Notes: a model not told the origin generated them from the sequence alone. 34,175 nt of DNA from Actinomycetota bacterium (GCA_014859275.1 JACUUO010000015.1:1-34175); one strand, 5' to 3'; positions 14,697 to 25,991 are shown, numbered from the stretch's first letter. Numbers and translations are program-made.

Positions 14697-15956
14697 TTAT
14701 TTGCGATCAACAATATCTCTTCCGACTATCAATACAACCTGTGCATCTGAGCTAATGCCGTTAATGCCACTGAGAGGCTTAAGTGCTGAGACCCCGAGTG
14801 CTTCAGCTACTCTTTTTGCTTCCTGCTCCCAGCCAGCCAGGTAGAGGACAACCGATCCCCTATATATATAACCGGATAGGTTTCCAGCCACCCTTGCATT
14901 AAAGCCCTTGTTTTGAAGGCGTTGGCTCACGCTTACAGCCGATCCGGCAACACGGCCGCCATTAAAAACATCAATGGTAAGCTCCTTAGTCTTTGTGTCC
15001 TCCCCTACCTGTATGGTTGCTGTCACAGTCGTCTCTACCGTCTCGGTCGTTGATCCACCTGCCTCGGCTCTTTGCTCGGGAACGCATCTTTCGCCAGCAA
15101 CCATGGTGTCCCTTGTGACCGTCCTCCTTAAATTGTTCAATTCAGACCTTTGCTCGGCAACATATCTTATGCCTGAAATCAGACCGTTCTTTGTGACCAT
15201 CCTCCTTAAGTCTCCAAGGATATCTTCTTTTGGGATCCAGTAAGAAATACCATCTTCCTCACCCACTGAACCCGGCAAAACCACGACCGTGAGTTCTTTT
15301 AACAGTCCGATGGAGGCCATTGTTTTTTTGAACTCTTCCCTCTGGAGGTTTGTGCCGTGATTTTTGTATTCATCGCCATCTACAAAAGCGATAAAACAAT
15401 CTAGCACATCGTTAGAATACATGAGTTTTTCAAATATGCCATAGATTATAGCGTGATATGCTTCTGGCTTCCTCTTTTTTATGCTCCAGTAAAGCTCTTC
15501 AGCTACAGCGTTTCCGTCTATGGCCTTACCACCCTGTCGTACGCAAATACCGCCCATGTTGTCTACCAGGTCAGCAATACGCCTTGCTTCTGTTGCGATA
15601 TAGCGCCCCTTTCCATTTCTCACGCCCACAAACTTTGCTATACTCCTCGAGGTAAGCGATAGATCCTTGAAATAGTAAGCTTGCTTTATGCGATTATAGC
15701 CAACCCCGGGCATCTCAAGCATTGTGTCTTCTGGGATAATAATCGCAAAGAGGCCTCCTTTATCATCCATTGTGACGTAGGTGAGCACCTGGTATTGTTC
15801 CTTTTTGGGCCCGGAATCATTTACTATGGCAAAAAGAAATTGATCAGCCGCTACGGTGGTTTTTTGCTCCTTTTTTAGACAGCCCAGGGAAACAAAAGGT
15901 GTGACTAACACGCACACTACTAATAGATAGATAGAGCCTTTCCTCCACTTTTCCAC
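14697..15956 (-). CDS. Divergent LytR-CpsA-Psr family protein with LytR C-terminal domain
   Basis: About 419 residues. A signal or anchor (KGSIYLLVVCVLVTPFVSLGC) ends in a lipobox-like LGC. The next 220 residues follow the LCP fold: QVLTYVTMDDK, IIIPEDT, NRIKQAYYF, VDNMGGI, GNAVAEELYWSIKKRK. LCP enzymes move lipid-linked glycopolymers onto peptidoglycan; here the conserved Arg of IPRDT is Glu, so activity is doubtful. Residues about 250-301 are a 26-residue segment repeated twice. The end (about 325-400: TIDVFNGGRVAGSAV, LYLAGWEQEAKRVAEAL) is a LytR_C domain. GGGGG lies 9 nt before GTG 15956; TTG 15959 or 15980 are alternatives. Position next to the tyrosine kinase suggests a role in surface polymer attachment. 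Confidence 0.76.
   Translation of the reverse strand: MEKWRKGSIYLLVVCVLVTPFVSLGCLKKEQKTTVAADQFLFAIVNDSGPKKEQYQVLTYVTMDDKGGLFAIIIPEDTMLEMPGVGYNRIKQAYYFKDLSLTSRSIAKFVGVRNGKGRYIATEARRIADLVDNMGGICVRQGGKAIDGNAVAEELYWSIKKRKPEAYHAIIYGIFEKLMYSNDVLDCFIAFVDGDEYKNHGTNLQREEFKKTMASIGLLKELTVVVLPGSVGEEDGISYWIPKEDILGDLRRMVTKNGLISGIRYVAEQRSELNNLRRTVTRDTMVAGERCVPEQRAEAGGSTTETVETTVTATIQVGEDTKTKELTIDVFNGGRVAGSAVSVSQRLQNKGFNARVAGNLSGYIYRGSVVLYLAGWEQEAKRVAEALGVSALKPLSGINGISSDAQVVLIVGRDIVDRK
15054..15209 (-). repeat. 78-bp in-frame tandem duplication inside the LCP-like gene
   Basis: Two adjacent 26-codon units start with LRRMVTKNGLISG and LRRTVTRDTMVAG and contain YVAEQRSE and CVPEQRAE at the same positions. The DNA also matches in blocks (for example GTGACC followed by TCCTCCTTAA, 78 bp apart). 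It lies between the LCP and LytR_C parts. Confidence 0.85.
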
Positions 15957-16043
15957 CAACCGCAACCCCCACTGAAGCAATTCTTAACAAAGGCATAGTT
16001 AATAGTATTGCAGAACAATCCAAGATAGGCAATTGCATATAGG

Positions 16044-16061
16044 GGGTAATAATTATTACCC
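16044..16061. promoter_or_regulatory. Perfect 18-bp palindrome in a divergent promoter region
   Basis: GGGTAATAATTATTACCC lies between the LCP-like gene and the bifunctional-nuclease gene, which are transcribed apart. It is a likely operator for one or both. The AT core resembles Fur/PerR-type boxes but the even symmetry differs. The surrounding 15957-16218 spacer has no gene. Confidence 0.5.
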
Positions 16062-16218
16062 TGTTCTTAAACATGTATGCGCTTAATTTTATGCTTGGCG
16101 ATTTTTGCTCGACGTAGAGGGTCTGCATACCGCTGCGTCGCCATTCAGGTTGATTAATTGGTTAAAACTTTGCTATTGTGAGCATAGATATATTGGGCTC
16201 AGCGTTGGGGTGAAGATC

Positions 16219-16698
16219 TTGTTCGAGATGGAAGTTCATGGCATCAATCTAGATGTTTTAACAAACCAACCAGTTATTATATTAAAAGACCTTGGGGCTA
16301 ATCGATATCTGCCTATCTGGATAGGCCAATTTGAAGCAACCGCAATTCTAATGGAGGTTCAAGGAATACACCCGTCTCGGCCGCTTACACATGACTTGTT
16401 AAAAACAATCGTCGACACACTAAATGCCCAGATAACCCGCATAGTAATAAACGACTTAAAAGAAGGAACATTTTATGCGCAGATACACCTGTCGATGAAT
16501 TCGAGTCAGCTACAAATTGATGCTAGGCCGAGCGACGCAATTGCGCTTGCTGTGCGGTCTAACGTACCGATCTTTGCCCACGAGAGCGTTCTTGAGCAGG
16601 CCGCCATCTTCAGTGAGCCTGGTGAGGAGGAAGAGGTAGAGCGGTTCCGCGAATTTCTCGAGAGCGTGAGGCCGGACGATTTTAAAGAGGAAACCTAA
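16219..16698 (+). CDS. Bifunctional nuclease family protein (DUF151)
   Basis: A 159-residue protein with the family start EMEVHGINLDVLTNQPVI, the core RYLPIWIGQFEATAI, a middle VNDLKEGTFYA-like strand and DARPSDAIALAVR. Family members have been reported as nucleases (plant BFN1) or of unknown role in bacteria; the active site is not established. The reading frame is open from 16105, but family alignment from memory (M-x-EM-x-V) and GGGGTGA five bases before TTG 16219 favour that start; ATG 16228 is the alternative. Its stop overlaps the convergent gene's stop, with no terminator between them. Confidence 0.87.
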   Translation: MFEMEVHGINLDVLTNQPVIILKDLGANRYLPIWIGQFEATAILMEVQGIHPSRPLTHDLLKTIVDTLNAQITRIVINDLKEGTFYAQIHLSMNSSQLQIDARPSDAIALAVRSNVPIFAHESVLEQAAIFSEPGEEEEVERFREFLESVRPDDFKEET

Positions 16699-16955
16699 AA
16701 GCTGATCTCCCCGAGTACCTCCATGTTTTTAATCGTACCCTTCGGGATGATATGAAAATCATTATGTCGGTAGCCTCGACCTCGGTTCGTTAGATCGTAA
16801 TCCTGGACAAGAACGATATAATCGTCGGTCTCTTTCCACACCAGGCCGACCGTGATTTTTGACAGCCTGAATATCTCGAAATCATCTGGTATTTCAACCC
16901 TCGAATACGCAGTGATGTCTTCCCACCAGACAGCCGCAATGCTTTTCGTTTGCAT
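16695..16955 (-). CDS. Small hypothetical protein with ETDDYIVL motif
   Basis: An 86-residue acidic soluble protein from ATG 16955. Distinct pieces are AAVWWEDITAYSRVEIPDD, ITVGLVWKETDDYIVLVQDY and the C-terminal DFHIIPKGTI. It resembles small uncharacterised proteins in which a W/D-rich start, VG...ETDDYIVLA and a final IPK are conserved, probably a small beta-barrel, but I cannot name a family. The open frame extends to 17180; that extension looks non-coding and has no better start. The ribosome site is weak (AGAAGAA directly before the ATG). It ends tail-to-tail with the preceding gene. Confidence 0.6.
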   Translation of the reverse strand: MQTKSIAAVWWEDITAYSRVEIPDDFEIFRLSKITVGLVWKETDDYIVLVQDYDLTNRGRGYRHNDFHIIPKGTIKNMEVLGEISF

Positions 16956-17341
16956 TTCTTCTAGGTCTTGATCCTCATCAAGAAAATTGATGCCTGCCGT
17001 ACAAGGTGCTTCCGATATAGCCTTACCGCTAATGTTTGATGGTCGATCTTTCAATGCGCGATTCTCCCTTGAGCAAAGTCCGCGTGTTAAAATCCCTGGC
17101 AAAATTCTAAACTTTGGCTGCACCGCTGTCAAACAATTTATAACGTAAAACCGCAGGTCGTTGGAATGGTTGCCCAGCAACAGGATGCTTGGTTAGCTGT
17201 TTGCTTGCTATTTTTTGAGACGATTGGTTTACTTATGTTAGCATCATGCGTTTTATACAGGTAAGAATTGGGAATAAAAAAGGGGCTTGATGCCTCGCCA
17301 CGAAGCAAAACGGCGAGGCGGCCGGGAAGGCGGTCTGATCG

Positions 17342-17686
17342 ATGGAAATAATCAAAAAAGCTGTCGAACAGGTACCTGTGATCGAGATTCATGGGCAGAT
17401 TGATCTTGGCAATTGCTACAAGCTACATGAAGCGATAAACGATGAAGTAGAAGAGGGCAACCACTATCTTGTTATAAACCTGACCAAAATTAGCTATATT
17501 GATAGCTCGTGTCTCGGAGTCCTGCTTGGGGGATTGGAGAAAGTAAAGAAAAAAGGGGGTAATCTGGTGGTTGTCGGTAACCCCCTGGTTGATCGAGTCT
17601 TAACCTTGACTGGTCTTACTCGCATCTTCCCTTTCCATTCCACAGTAAACGACGCCCTTGAAGACATAAAGAGGGCGAGGGGTTAG
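17342..17686 (+). CDS. STAS-domain anti-sigma factor antagonist
   Basis: A 114-residue single STAS domain of SpoIIAA/RsbV type. Strands VPVIEIHGQID and YLVINLTKISYIDSS lead into the phosphorylation loop at 54-60, followed by LGVLLGGLEKVKKKGG and NPLVDRVLTLTGL. In the partner-switch family an anti-sigma kinase phosphorylates a serine of DSS(G) and releases the sigma factor; here Gly after DSS is Cys57. No kinase of the SpoIIAB/RsbW type and no sigma factor gene is nearby. The ribosome site is weak. The gene is alone, facing rtcB, with 147 bp of spacer that shows no clear terminator. Confidence 0.9.
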   Translation: MEIIKKAVEQVPVIEIHGQIDLGNCYKLHEAINDEVEEGNHYLVINLTKISYIDSSCLGVLLGGLEKVKKKGGNLVVVGNPLVDRVLTLTGLTRIFPFHSTVNDALEDIKRARG

Positions 17687-17833
17687 GTCCAGGAAGGGCT
17701 CTCTCGGGATTGACTGTTGGAAACCCTCTAGATCGAGACATCACTGAATTTTGCTGATCCTATCGGCATTGGTTTATGGGGGCAACTATCGGCACATTAG
17801 CGGATAACTGTGATTATAAACCGTAAAAAGCAC

Positions 17834-19279
17834 CTATCCCTTTAGTACGCCTAGGGGCCGCGTCTTTGCAACCTTGGTTGATATGCCCGTCTCGTGGCAG
17901 ACCTCAACAACCTGGCTCACATCCTTATATGCTGCCGGCGCCTCCTCGGCAAGAAGGGCCATGTTTCCCGCTATTACTTTTATACCTCTTGATTCCAGAT
18001 CGCTCTTAAGCTCATGGCTCCTGATCCTCTTCTTCGCCTGGCTCCTGCTCATAACCCTTCCTGCGCCATGGCAGGTCGAGCCAAACGTCTCCGACATTGC
18101 CCGCGCAGTTCCAACCAGTACATAGGATGCGCTTCCCATATCGCCAGGAACCAAGACAGGTTGTCCTGTGGTCCGATATGGCGGCGGAATTAGTGTGTTC
18201 CCGGGACCAAACGCCCTGGTCGCACCTTTTCTGTGAACGCATACGTTCCGGGCCTTGCCGTCAACGATATGTTCTTCAATTTTCGCAATATTATGGCAAA
18301 CATCGTAAAGCAGATTCATCCCCATAGACTTCGCGCTCTTGTTAAAAACGCGCTCAAAGGATTCCCGTACCCAATGCGCCAGAATCTCCCTGTTTACAAA
18401 GGCGTAATTAACGGCACAGGCCATAGCCGAATAGTAATCTCTTCCTTCTTTCGATTTGATGGGTGCGCATCCGAGCTGTCTATCCGGAATGCTTATTCCA
18501 AGAGACCTTACTGCTCTGTCCATAACCTTGATATAATCGCTGCAGGTCTGATGTCCAACGCCCCTTGACCCGGAATGGATCATGATTACTAGCTGTCCAC
18601 TGAACAGCCCGAAAACACCAGCTACCTTTTCGTCAAATACCTCTACGACTTCTTGAATCTCGACAAAGTGGTTTCCCCCACCCAGGGTTCCTGGCTGATC
18701 CTGGCCCCTCTCATATACCCTCTCGCTAACCTTGCTGGGATCAGCCCCTTCGAGGCGGCCTTTTTCTTCTATGTGCTCAATATCCTCGGGCCAACCATAA
18801 CCGTTTTTAACGGCCCAGGCAGCGCCATCAACCATAAGCCTTTCCATTTCTTTGCGATTTATCTTTATCCTGCCGCGGCTGCCTACCCCTTTAGGTATAT
18901 TCCTGGCGAGCTCATACACGATTTTTTCCAGTTTAGATTCTACTTCTTTTGCAAGAAGGTCCGTTTTCAGCAGGCGCACCCCGCAATTTATATCGAATCC
19001 CACTCCTCCCGGGGATATAACGCCCTTTTCAATATCGGTCGCCACCACCCCGCCGATGGGAAATCCATACCCCCAATGTATATCGGGCATGGCATAAGAT
19101 GCTGAAACCACACCGGGTAGGAATGAAACGTTTGCTACTTGCTCTACCGCCCTATCTTCTCGTGCCTTCAACAATAACCCTTCGCTGGCATATATTATGC
19201 CGGGGACCCTCATGCCCGCCCTGTAGCTAGTCGGGACCCGCCAGGTATATTTGGATATCCGCTCAAGAACATCAAACAT
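17834..19279 (-). CDS. rtcB: RNA 3'-phosphate/2',3'-cyclic phosphate ligase RtcB
   Basis: A 481-residue RtcB that joins RNA 2',3'-cyclic phosphate or 3'-phosphate ends to 5'-OH ends using GTP and manganese. Metal and catalytic motifs are complete: GGVGFDINCGVR with D96 and C99, GGGNHFVEIQ with H204, HSGSRGVGHQ with H235, HRKGATRAFGPG near 349-360, and the guanylylated H404 in CHGAGR. The length matches the archaeal and bacterial enzyme. GGAGG lies 10 nt before the ATG. Its activating partner archease is the gene just upstream (139-bp gap), so the pair works in RNA repair or tRNA-type splicing. No RtcR-type sigma-54 regulator is present. Confidence 0.96.
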   Translation of the reverse strand: MFDVLERISKYTWRVPTSYRAGMRVPGIIYASEGLLLKAREDRAVEQVANVSFLPGVVSASYAMPDIHWGYGFPIGGVVATDIEKGVISPGGVGFDINCGVRLLKTDLLAKEVESKLEKIVYELARNIPKGVGSRGRIKINRKEMERLMVDGAAWAVKNGYGWPEDIEHIEEKGRLEGADPSKVSERVYERGQDQPGTLGGGNHFVEIQEVVEVFDEKVAGVFGLFSGQLVIMIHSGSRGVGHQTCSDYIKVMDRAVRSLGISIPDRQLGCAPIKSKEGRDYYSAMACAVNYAFVNREILAHWVRESFERVFNKSAKSMGMNLLYDVCHNIAKIEEHIVDGKARNVCVHRKGATRAFGPGNTLIPPPYRTTGQPVLVPGDMGSASYVLVGTARAMSETFGSTCHGAGRVMSRSQAKKRIRSHELKSDLESRGIKVIAGNMALLAEEAPAAYKDVSQVVEVCHETGISTKVAKTRPLGVLKG

Positions 19280-19418
19280 TGAATCTCTTCCTCCGCAGGA
19301 TAACTAATCTCAGCTATTGCGATAGCCTTATTGAATAGCTTATTATGCTTACAGCTATAAGCAGAGACCCCTAGAATTCAACATGCTAGTTAAACAACCG
19401 GCACAACTATCATCCGGC

Positions 19419-19835
19419 TTAAACATCGAATATTACCTGTGCTGACCAAAAATCACTGTGCTCGATTTTCAGCATATGGTAGGTACAGGCCTTTATCTGC
19501 GTTTTTATCTGATGCCGGCCAAGATCAAGGGGTTCGCCATATGTTATAGCGCGCAGCCGGTATTCTTCGTCCCAATCGATTATCTCGCAACGCTTATAAA
19601 CTTTATATTCAACCTCGAATCGATACAGGAGCTCGTTTAACCACTCAACAAGCATGCTCTCCCGATCCTCAGCCTCTATGTATATCTCTTCGGATAAGGT
19701 GGATTTCACGTTCTCTAGGTCGGTTATCAGGCTAAACATGCCGATAGCGGCATTTTCAAATGTTTCTTTTAGGGTTTGACCATAAGCCTTTAACCCGATA
19801 TCGGCGGTATGTTCTATAACCTCAAACGGCTGCAT
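19419..19835 (-). CDS. Archease, RtcB activating cofactor
   Basis: A 138-residue archease with the hallmark EHTADIG near the N-terminus (Asp12 is a family metal ligand), VEWLNELLYRFE in the middle and a C-terminal QVIFDV. Archease speeds RtcB guanylylation and allows multiple turnover. GGAGAG lies 4 nt before the ATG. The gene begins 29 bp after gyrA on the same strand and may belong to the gyrase transcript. The 139-bp gap before rtcB contains an inverted repeat AGCTATT...AATAGCT (19312-19340). Confidence 0.94.
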   Translation of the reverse strand: MQPFEVIEHTADIGLKAYGQTLKETFENAAIGMFSLITDLENVKSTLSEEIYIEAEDRESMLVEWLNELLYRFEVEYKVYKRCEIIDWDEEYRLRAITYGEPLDLGRHQIKTQIKACTYHMLKIEHSDFWSAQVIFDV

Positions 19836-19864
19836 TGGGCTCTCCAGAAGTAATCACCCTATAC

Positions 19865-22315
19865 TTAAACTGAATTCACCTGATCGTTCTTTTCGTGGGT
19901 TATAAGCGCCACCGCGCTCACCTCGTCGCTATCGTTAAGATTCATTATCTTAACGCCCTGCGTATTTCTACCCATCTGAGAAATCTGCTTAACCGGCGTT
20001 CGTATTACGATGCCTTCGCTTGAGACCACCATTAATCCATGGCGCTCTTGGACCATTTTTGCTGCGGCGACACTTCCGCGCGTGGAAGTGTCCTTTAGCG
20101 TCTTTACTCCTTTGCCGCCACGTCCTTGAACTGGGTAGTTATTCATTGGCGTTCTCTTTCCATAGCCATTTACGGTTATAATGAGAAGGTCTGCCTCATC
20201 CCTTGCTACCTCAATGGCTAAAACCTCATCGTCTTCCAGGGCCATTCCCCTAACACCAGTTGCCGTTCGCCCCATCGGCCTTGCATCCGTCTCATGGAAA
20301 CGGATAGACATGCCCTTTTTTGAAACCAAGATTATGTCATCCGCGCCCCGGGTGATTTTAACACCGATGAGTTCGTCGTCTTCCCGCATCGTGATCGCCA
20401 GTATCCCATCACGGCGGGAGGTATCATACTCTCTAAATGGTGTCTTTTTAACCAGGCCATTTTTTGTGGACATCATCAGGTATTGGTCTTCTTCAAAGGT
20501 CTTGGTCGATATGACCGCCGCGATCTTTTCGTCCTGTGTGAATGGTAGCACATTAACTATTGCTTGCCCTCTAGCAGTTCTACTGCCGATTGGAAGCTCA
20601 TGAACCTTTAGCTTATACACCTTTCCTTTGTTAGAGAAGAACAATATGTAGTTATGCGTCGACGATATAAATAGGTGTTCGACGAAGTCTCCCTCTTTTA
20701 GGTTCATACCGGAGACGCCTTTACCACCGCGCGCTTGCTGCCTGTATGTTGTTACTGGTAGGCGCTTGATATAGCCCGAGCGCGTTATGGTTATAACCAT
20801 GTCTTCTTCGGCAATTAAATCCTCTATTTCTAGCTCGGCAGCTGCTGACGTTATTTGAGTACGGCGTGCGTCGCCGAACTTTGTTTTGGTTTCGGTAAGC
20901 TCATCTTTGATAATGTCAAGGACCATCTGCTCGCTTGTGAGGATACTTTTCAGATAAGCGATCCTTTCGAGCAGCTCTTTATATTCCTGCTCGATCTTCT
21001 GCCGTTCAAGAGCGGTTAAGCGCTGCAAGCGCATGTCGAGGATGGCCTGCGCTTGGATTTCCGTTAGCTTAAAGTTTCTCATCAAGCGCCGGCGCGCTTC
21101 ATCGACTGTCTTCGATTCTCTAATCATTTTAATAACAGCGTCGAGATTGCTTAGGGCAACAAGGAGGCCCTCGATAATATGTGCCCGAGCCTCTGCTTTT
21201 GCAAGCTCGAACTTCGTTCTCCGGATAACAACCTCTTTCTGGTGCTCAATGTAGTGATGTAGCAGTTGGGGCAGGGTGAGTGATAGTTGCGGGATGCCGT
21301 TAACGAGTGCGAGCATTATTATGCCAAAGCTCACCTCAAGCTGGGTGTGTTTATAGAGCTTGTTTAAGACGACCTGGGGTATCGCCTCTCTTTTAAGCTC
21401 AATTACGAGTCTCATGCCGCTTCTATCAGATTCGTCCCGTAGGTCCGAAATCTCCCCAATCTTTTTTTCTCGCACTAGCTCGGCTATTTTCTCGGTTAAC
21501 CGCGCCTTGTTCACTTGATAGGGGAGTTCGCTCACGATGATCCGGGTCTTATTCGACTTTGTCTGTTCCACGTGCGCCTTACCGCGCACCTTAATGCTAC
21601 CGCGACCGGTTTCATATGCCTGCCTAATATTGGACCTACCCATAATAATGCCACCGGTCGGAAAATCAGGTCCCTTTATATGCTGCATGAGTTCTTTAAC
21701 GGTAGCCCCCGGGTTATCAATAAGCATAATAGCCGCGTCGATAACCTCATTAATATTATGTGGCGGGATATTTGTCGCCATACCGACAGCGATACCGGAC
21801 GATCCATTTACCAGTAAGTTGGGGAAGCGTGCTGGTAGCACTACTGGCTCTTCTTCGGACTCGTCATAGTTGGGAACGAAATCGACCGTCTTCTTGTCTA
21901 TGTCGCGCAGCAATTCTACTGCGAGCTTTGAGAGACGCGCCTCGGTGTATCTCATGGCGGCCGGCGAGTCCCCATCAACCGAACCGAAATTGCCATGCCC
22001 ATCGATAAGCTCATATCGCATTGAAAAGTCCTGTGCCATGCGCACGAGGGTATCATAGATCGCACTGTCCCCGTGTGGGTGATATTTACCCATTACGTCG
22101 CCGACTATACGAGCGCACTTCTTATATGGCTTACCCGGTAATACCCCCATACCATGCATACCATACAGGATGCGCCTGTGAACCGGCTTCAATCCATCGC
22201 GCACATCTGGAAGGGCTCTTCCGACGATAACGCTCATGGCGTAATCTATATACGAGCTTCTCATCTCGTCTTCTATTTCAATTGTCTCTATTCTGCCTGC
22301 AAGGGCATCTACCAT
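19865..22315 (-). CDS. gyrA: DNA gyrase subunit A
   Basis: An 816-residue type IIA topoisomerase breakage-reunion subunit. The catalytic tyrosine is Y123 in [10 protein letters not shown]. The quinolone-resistance region [17 protein letters not shown] has the sensitive-type Ser84 and Asp88. The C-terminal six-blade wrapping domain starts after about residue 500 and contains the GyrA box QQARGGKG, which distinguishes gyrase from topoisomerase IV. AAGGAGA lies 6 nt upstream of the ATG. It follows gyrB by 36 bp in the same operon and together they introduce negative supercoils. Confidence 0.98.
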   Translation of the reverse strand: MVDALAGRIETIEIEDEMRSSYIDYAMSVIVGRALPDVRDGLKPVHRRILYGMHGMGVLPGKPYKKCARIVGDVMGKYHPHGDSAIYDTLVRMAQDFSMRYELIDGHGNFGSVDGDSPAAMRYTEARLSKLAVELLRDIDKKTVDFVPNYDESEEEPVVLPARFPNLLVNGSSGIAVGMATNIPPHNINEVIDAAIMLIDNPGATVKELMQHIKGPDFPTGGIIMGRSNIRQAYETGRGSIKVRGKAHVEQTKSNKTRIIVSELPYQVNKARLTEKIAELVREKKIGEISDLRDESDRSGMRLVIELKREAIPQVVLNKLYKHTQLEVSFGIIMLALVNGIPQLSLTLPQLLHHYIEHQKEVVIRRTKFELAKAEARAHIIEGLLVALSNLDAVIKMIRESKTVDEARRRLMRNFKLTEIQAQAILDMRLQRLTALERQKIEQEYKELLERIAYLKSILTSEQMVLDIIKDELTETKTKFGDARRTQITSAAAELEIEDLIAEEDMVITITRSGYIKRLPVTTYRQQARGGKGVSGMNLKEGDFVEHLFISSTHNYILFFSNKGKVYKLKVHELPIGSRTARGQAIVNVLPFTQDEKIAAVISTKTFEEDQYLMMSTKNGLVKKTPFREYDTSRRDGILAITMREDDELIGVKITRGADDIILVSKKGMSIRFHETDARPMGRTATGVRGMALEDDEVLAIEVARDEADLLIITVNGYGKRTPMNNYPVQGRGGKGVKTLKDTSTRGSVAAAKMVQERHGLMVVSSEGIVIRTPVKQISQMGRNTQGVKIMNLNDSDEVSAVALITHEKNDQVNSV

Positions 22316-22351
22316 AATTAATCTCCTTCGTTGCCGGCAACTATCTTCCGG

Positions 22352-24316
<1,965 letters not shown>

Positions 24317-24329
24317 TCATAACTAATAC

Positions 24330-24338
24330 ATTATATCA
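24330..24338 (-). promoter_or_regulatory. Extended -10 promoter of gyrB-gyrA
   Basis: On the minus strand TGATATAAT, a perfect extended -10 (TGn TATAAT). The -35 region is poor, as allowed with an extended -10. RNA would start near 24323, giving a 73-nt leader. Confidence 0.55.
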
Positions 24339-24355
24339 TATTTGCCGTGAAATTT

Positions 24356-24898
24356 TTACCTGCAGAAGGCGCACCCTTTGCTGCTGCCGGAAAATATACC
24401 ATTACACCTCTCGCAGACATTCCAGCCGTTTTTGCGCCTCCATTTATTGAGTTTCTTGCTTTTTATAATGGCTTCAACAATGCTCCTCTTCAATTTATCA
24501 TCTTTTACCTGGCTTGCTATATTATTAATCAATTCCTGCTCGTCTTCTTCTATTTCGATTGATCCGATATCCGGTTTATATTTACTGCTACTGAGGTTTC
24601 TCTTCTTGTAGAAACCATCGTGAGAAAACCTTATCTCTTTAATTACCTCGCTGCGTGCTGCCGAATTGATCATCCTTTTTATTGTTGCATCGATCGCTTT
24701 TAGTTCCTGCGCCCAGGATGGGCTTTTTGTTCTAACAAAAAGCGTCCCGTTATTTATTCTATTAGGGGAGGTATTCTCGGCTATTTCTGGCCCAACCACA
24801 TCTTCCCAGATGGACAATACCTCGCCTTCGCGCATCTTAGTGCTAAACGTATCTTTTCTGTCACGCTCGCGAATTATATCGCCTAGCCTTTGCATCAT
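24356..24898 (-). CDS. dciA: DciA-type (DUF721) helicase loader with zinc-finger tail
   Basis: A 180-residue protein. The DUF721 part (about 5-95) has IWEDVVGPEIAENTSP, GTLFVRTKSPSWAQEL, the family signature. DciA proteins help load the replicative helicase DnaB in bacteria without DnaC/DnaI. After an acidic linker, the C-terminus has four cysteines, C162-x2-C165 and C176-x2-C179, a likely zinc knuckle. ATG 24898 overlaps the recF stop (ATGA), so the two are coupled. The gene order recF-dciA-gyrB-gyrA is common in Actinobacteria. Confidence 0.88.
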   Translation of the reverse strand: MMQRLGDIIRERDRKDTFSTKMREGEVLSIWEDVVGPEIAENTSPNRINNGTLFVRTKSPSWAQELKAIDATIKRMINSAARSEVIKEIRFSHDGFYKKRNLSSSKYKPDIGSIEIEEDEQELINNIASQVKDDKLKRSIVEAIIKSKKLNKWRRKNGWNVCERCNGIFSGSSKGCAFCR

Positions 24899-25989
24899 TG
24901 GCCTATCCTAATAATATTTGCCATAGACACATCGCTCTCTCCAAAATACTCTATGTTTGTGCTTGTTATGATGGTTTGTGTCCCATTGTTAATACTGCTC
25001 ATTAGTGCTCTTCTTCTCGTTTCATCAAGCTCAGACATAACATCATCTAACAACAGTATGGGTTGCTCCTTGATGCTGTCTGTCATTGCTGAGAATTCTG
25101 CTAATTTTAGTGCTAGCGCTGTGGATCTCTGCTCACCCTGTGATCCAAATGTGCGTATATCTACCCCCTTAACATATAAACCCAGATCATCTCGGTGGGG
25201 ACCAATAACTGTTTGCCCTCTCTCTATCTCAACACCCCTTTTTTTTTCTAATTCCTTTGCATAGCGCCTCTCAAGTGATTCTACCGAATCACCTTCTAAT
25301 AAGAGTTGATTTTCATACCTTAATAAAAGTGTTGAGTCGGTATCGGTTATCTTTTTATATGCTTCTTTTGCAGTCTCTTCCAGTTTTTCGATAATGCTCT
25401 TTCTTGCAAATATAATTCTTGCCCCCACACCTATGATTTGCTTATCCCAGTAATCTATGATATCACCCTTCATTCGACCAATATGGACATTTTTTAACAA
25501 CACGTTCCGCTGGCGAAGTATTTTTACGTACTGCTGCCGCCAGTAGCTGTAATTCGCCTTGATTTTTTCGAGTATCTCATCGATATATGAGCGTCTACAC
25601 TCAGGCACGTCTTTTACTATCTTTAGGTGATCAGGTGTGAATATAACTGTACATACTGGTCTTATTTTTCCACGAAGATTTTTCTGTACAACTCCGTTTA
25701 CCATTATTTGCTTTCCGCCCGCTTTTAAAATCTTCGCCTCAACCAGCAAATCGCGTTCCATTCGCCTAATAGACGCTTTTATCGTTGAAAAACCATCTTT
25801 CCACTTTATAAGCTCTTGATAATTACTTGTCCTATGCGATCTTCCATTTTCAAGAAAGTAAATCGATTCCAATAAGTTCGTTTTTCCAATCGCGTTCTCA
25901 CCTATAACAAGGTTTAAACCCTCTTTTAAATCAACGCAGTAATCGCTATAGTTCCTATAATTCTTTAAATGCAATGCCTTTATATACAT
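24895..25989 (-). CDS. recF: DNA replication and repair protein RecF
   Basis: A 364-residue SMC-like ATPase. Walker A is GENAIGKTN, the signature region is FGSQGEQRSTALALKL and Walker B is ILLLDDVMSELD. The start MYIKALHLKNYRNY is typical. RecF binds gapped DNA and helps load RecA with RecO and RecR. It begins 2 bp after yaaA and its stop overlaps dciA, inside the dnaN-yaaA-recF-dciA unit. Confidence 0.96.
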   Translation of the reverse strand: MYIKALHLKNYRNYSDYCVDLKEGLNLVIGENAIGKTNLLESIYFLENGRSHRTSNYQELIKWKDGFSTIKASIRRMERDLLVEAKILKAGGKQIMVNGVVQKNLRGKIRPVCTVIFTPDHLKIVKDVPECRRSYIDEILEKIKANYSYWRQQYVKILRQRNVLLKNVHIGRMKGDIIDYWDKQIIGVGARIIFARKSIIEKLEETAKEAYKKITDTDSTLLLRYENQLLLEGDSVESLERRYAKELEKKRGVEIERGQTVIGPHRDDLGLYVKGVDIRTFGSQGEQRSTALALKLAEFSAMTDSIKEQPILLLDDVMSELDETRRRALMSSINNGTQTIITSTNIEYFGESDVSMANIIRIGQ

Positions 25990-25991
25990 GA

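Noticed and set aside
16105-16218. N-terminal extension of the DUF151 protein
   Set aside because: The extra 38 residues do not resemble the family start, while a TTG with a good ribosome site gives the expected N-terminus.
16956-17180. N-terminal extension of the small hypothetical protein
   Set aside because: The added 75 residues look non-coding and contain no ribosome site; the conserved-looking part starts at ATG 16955.
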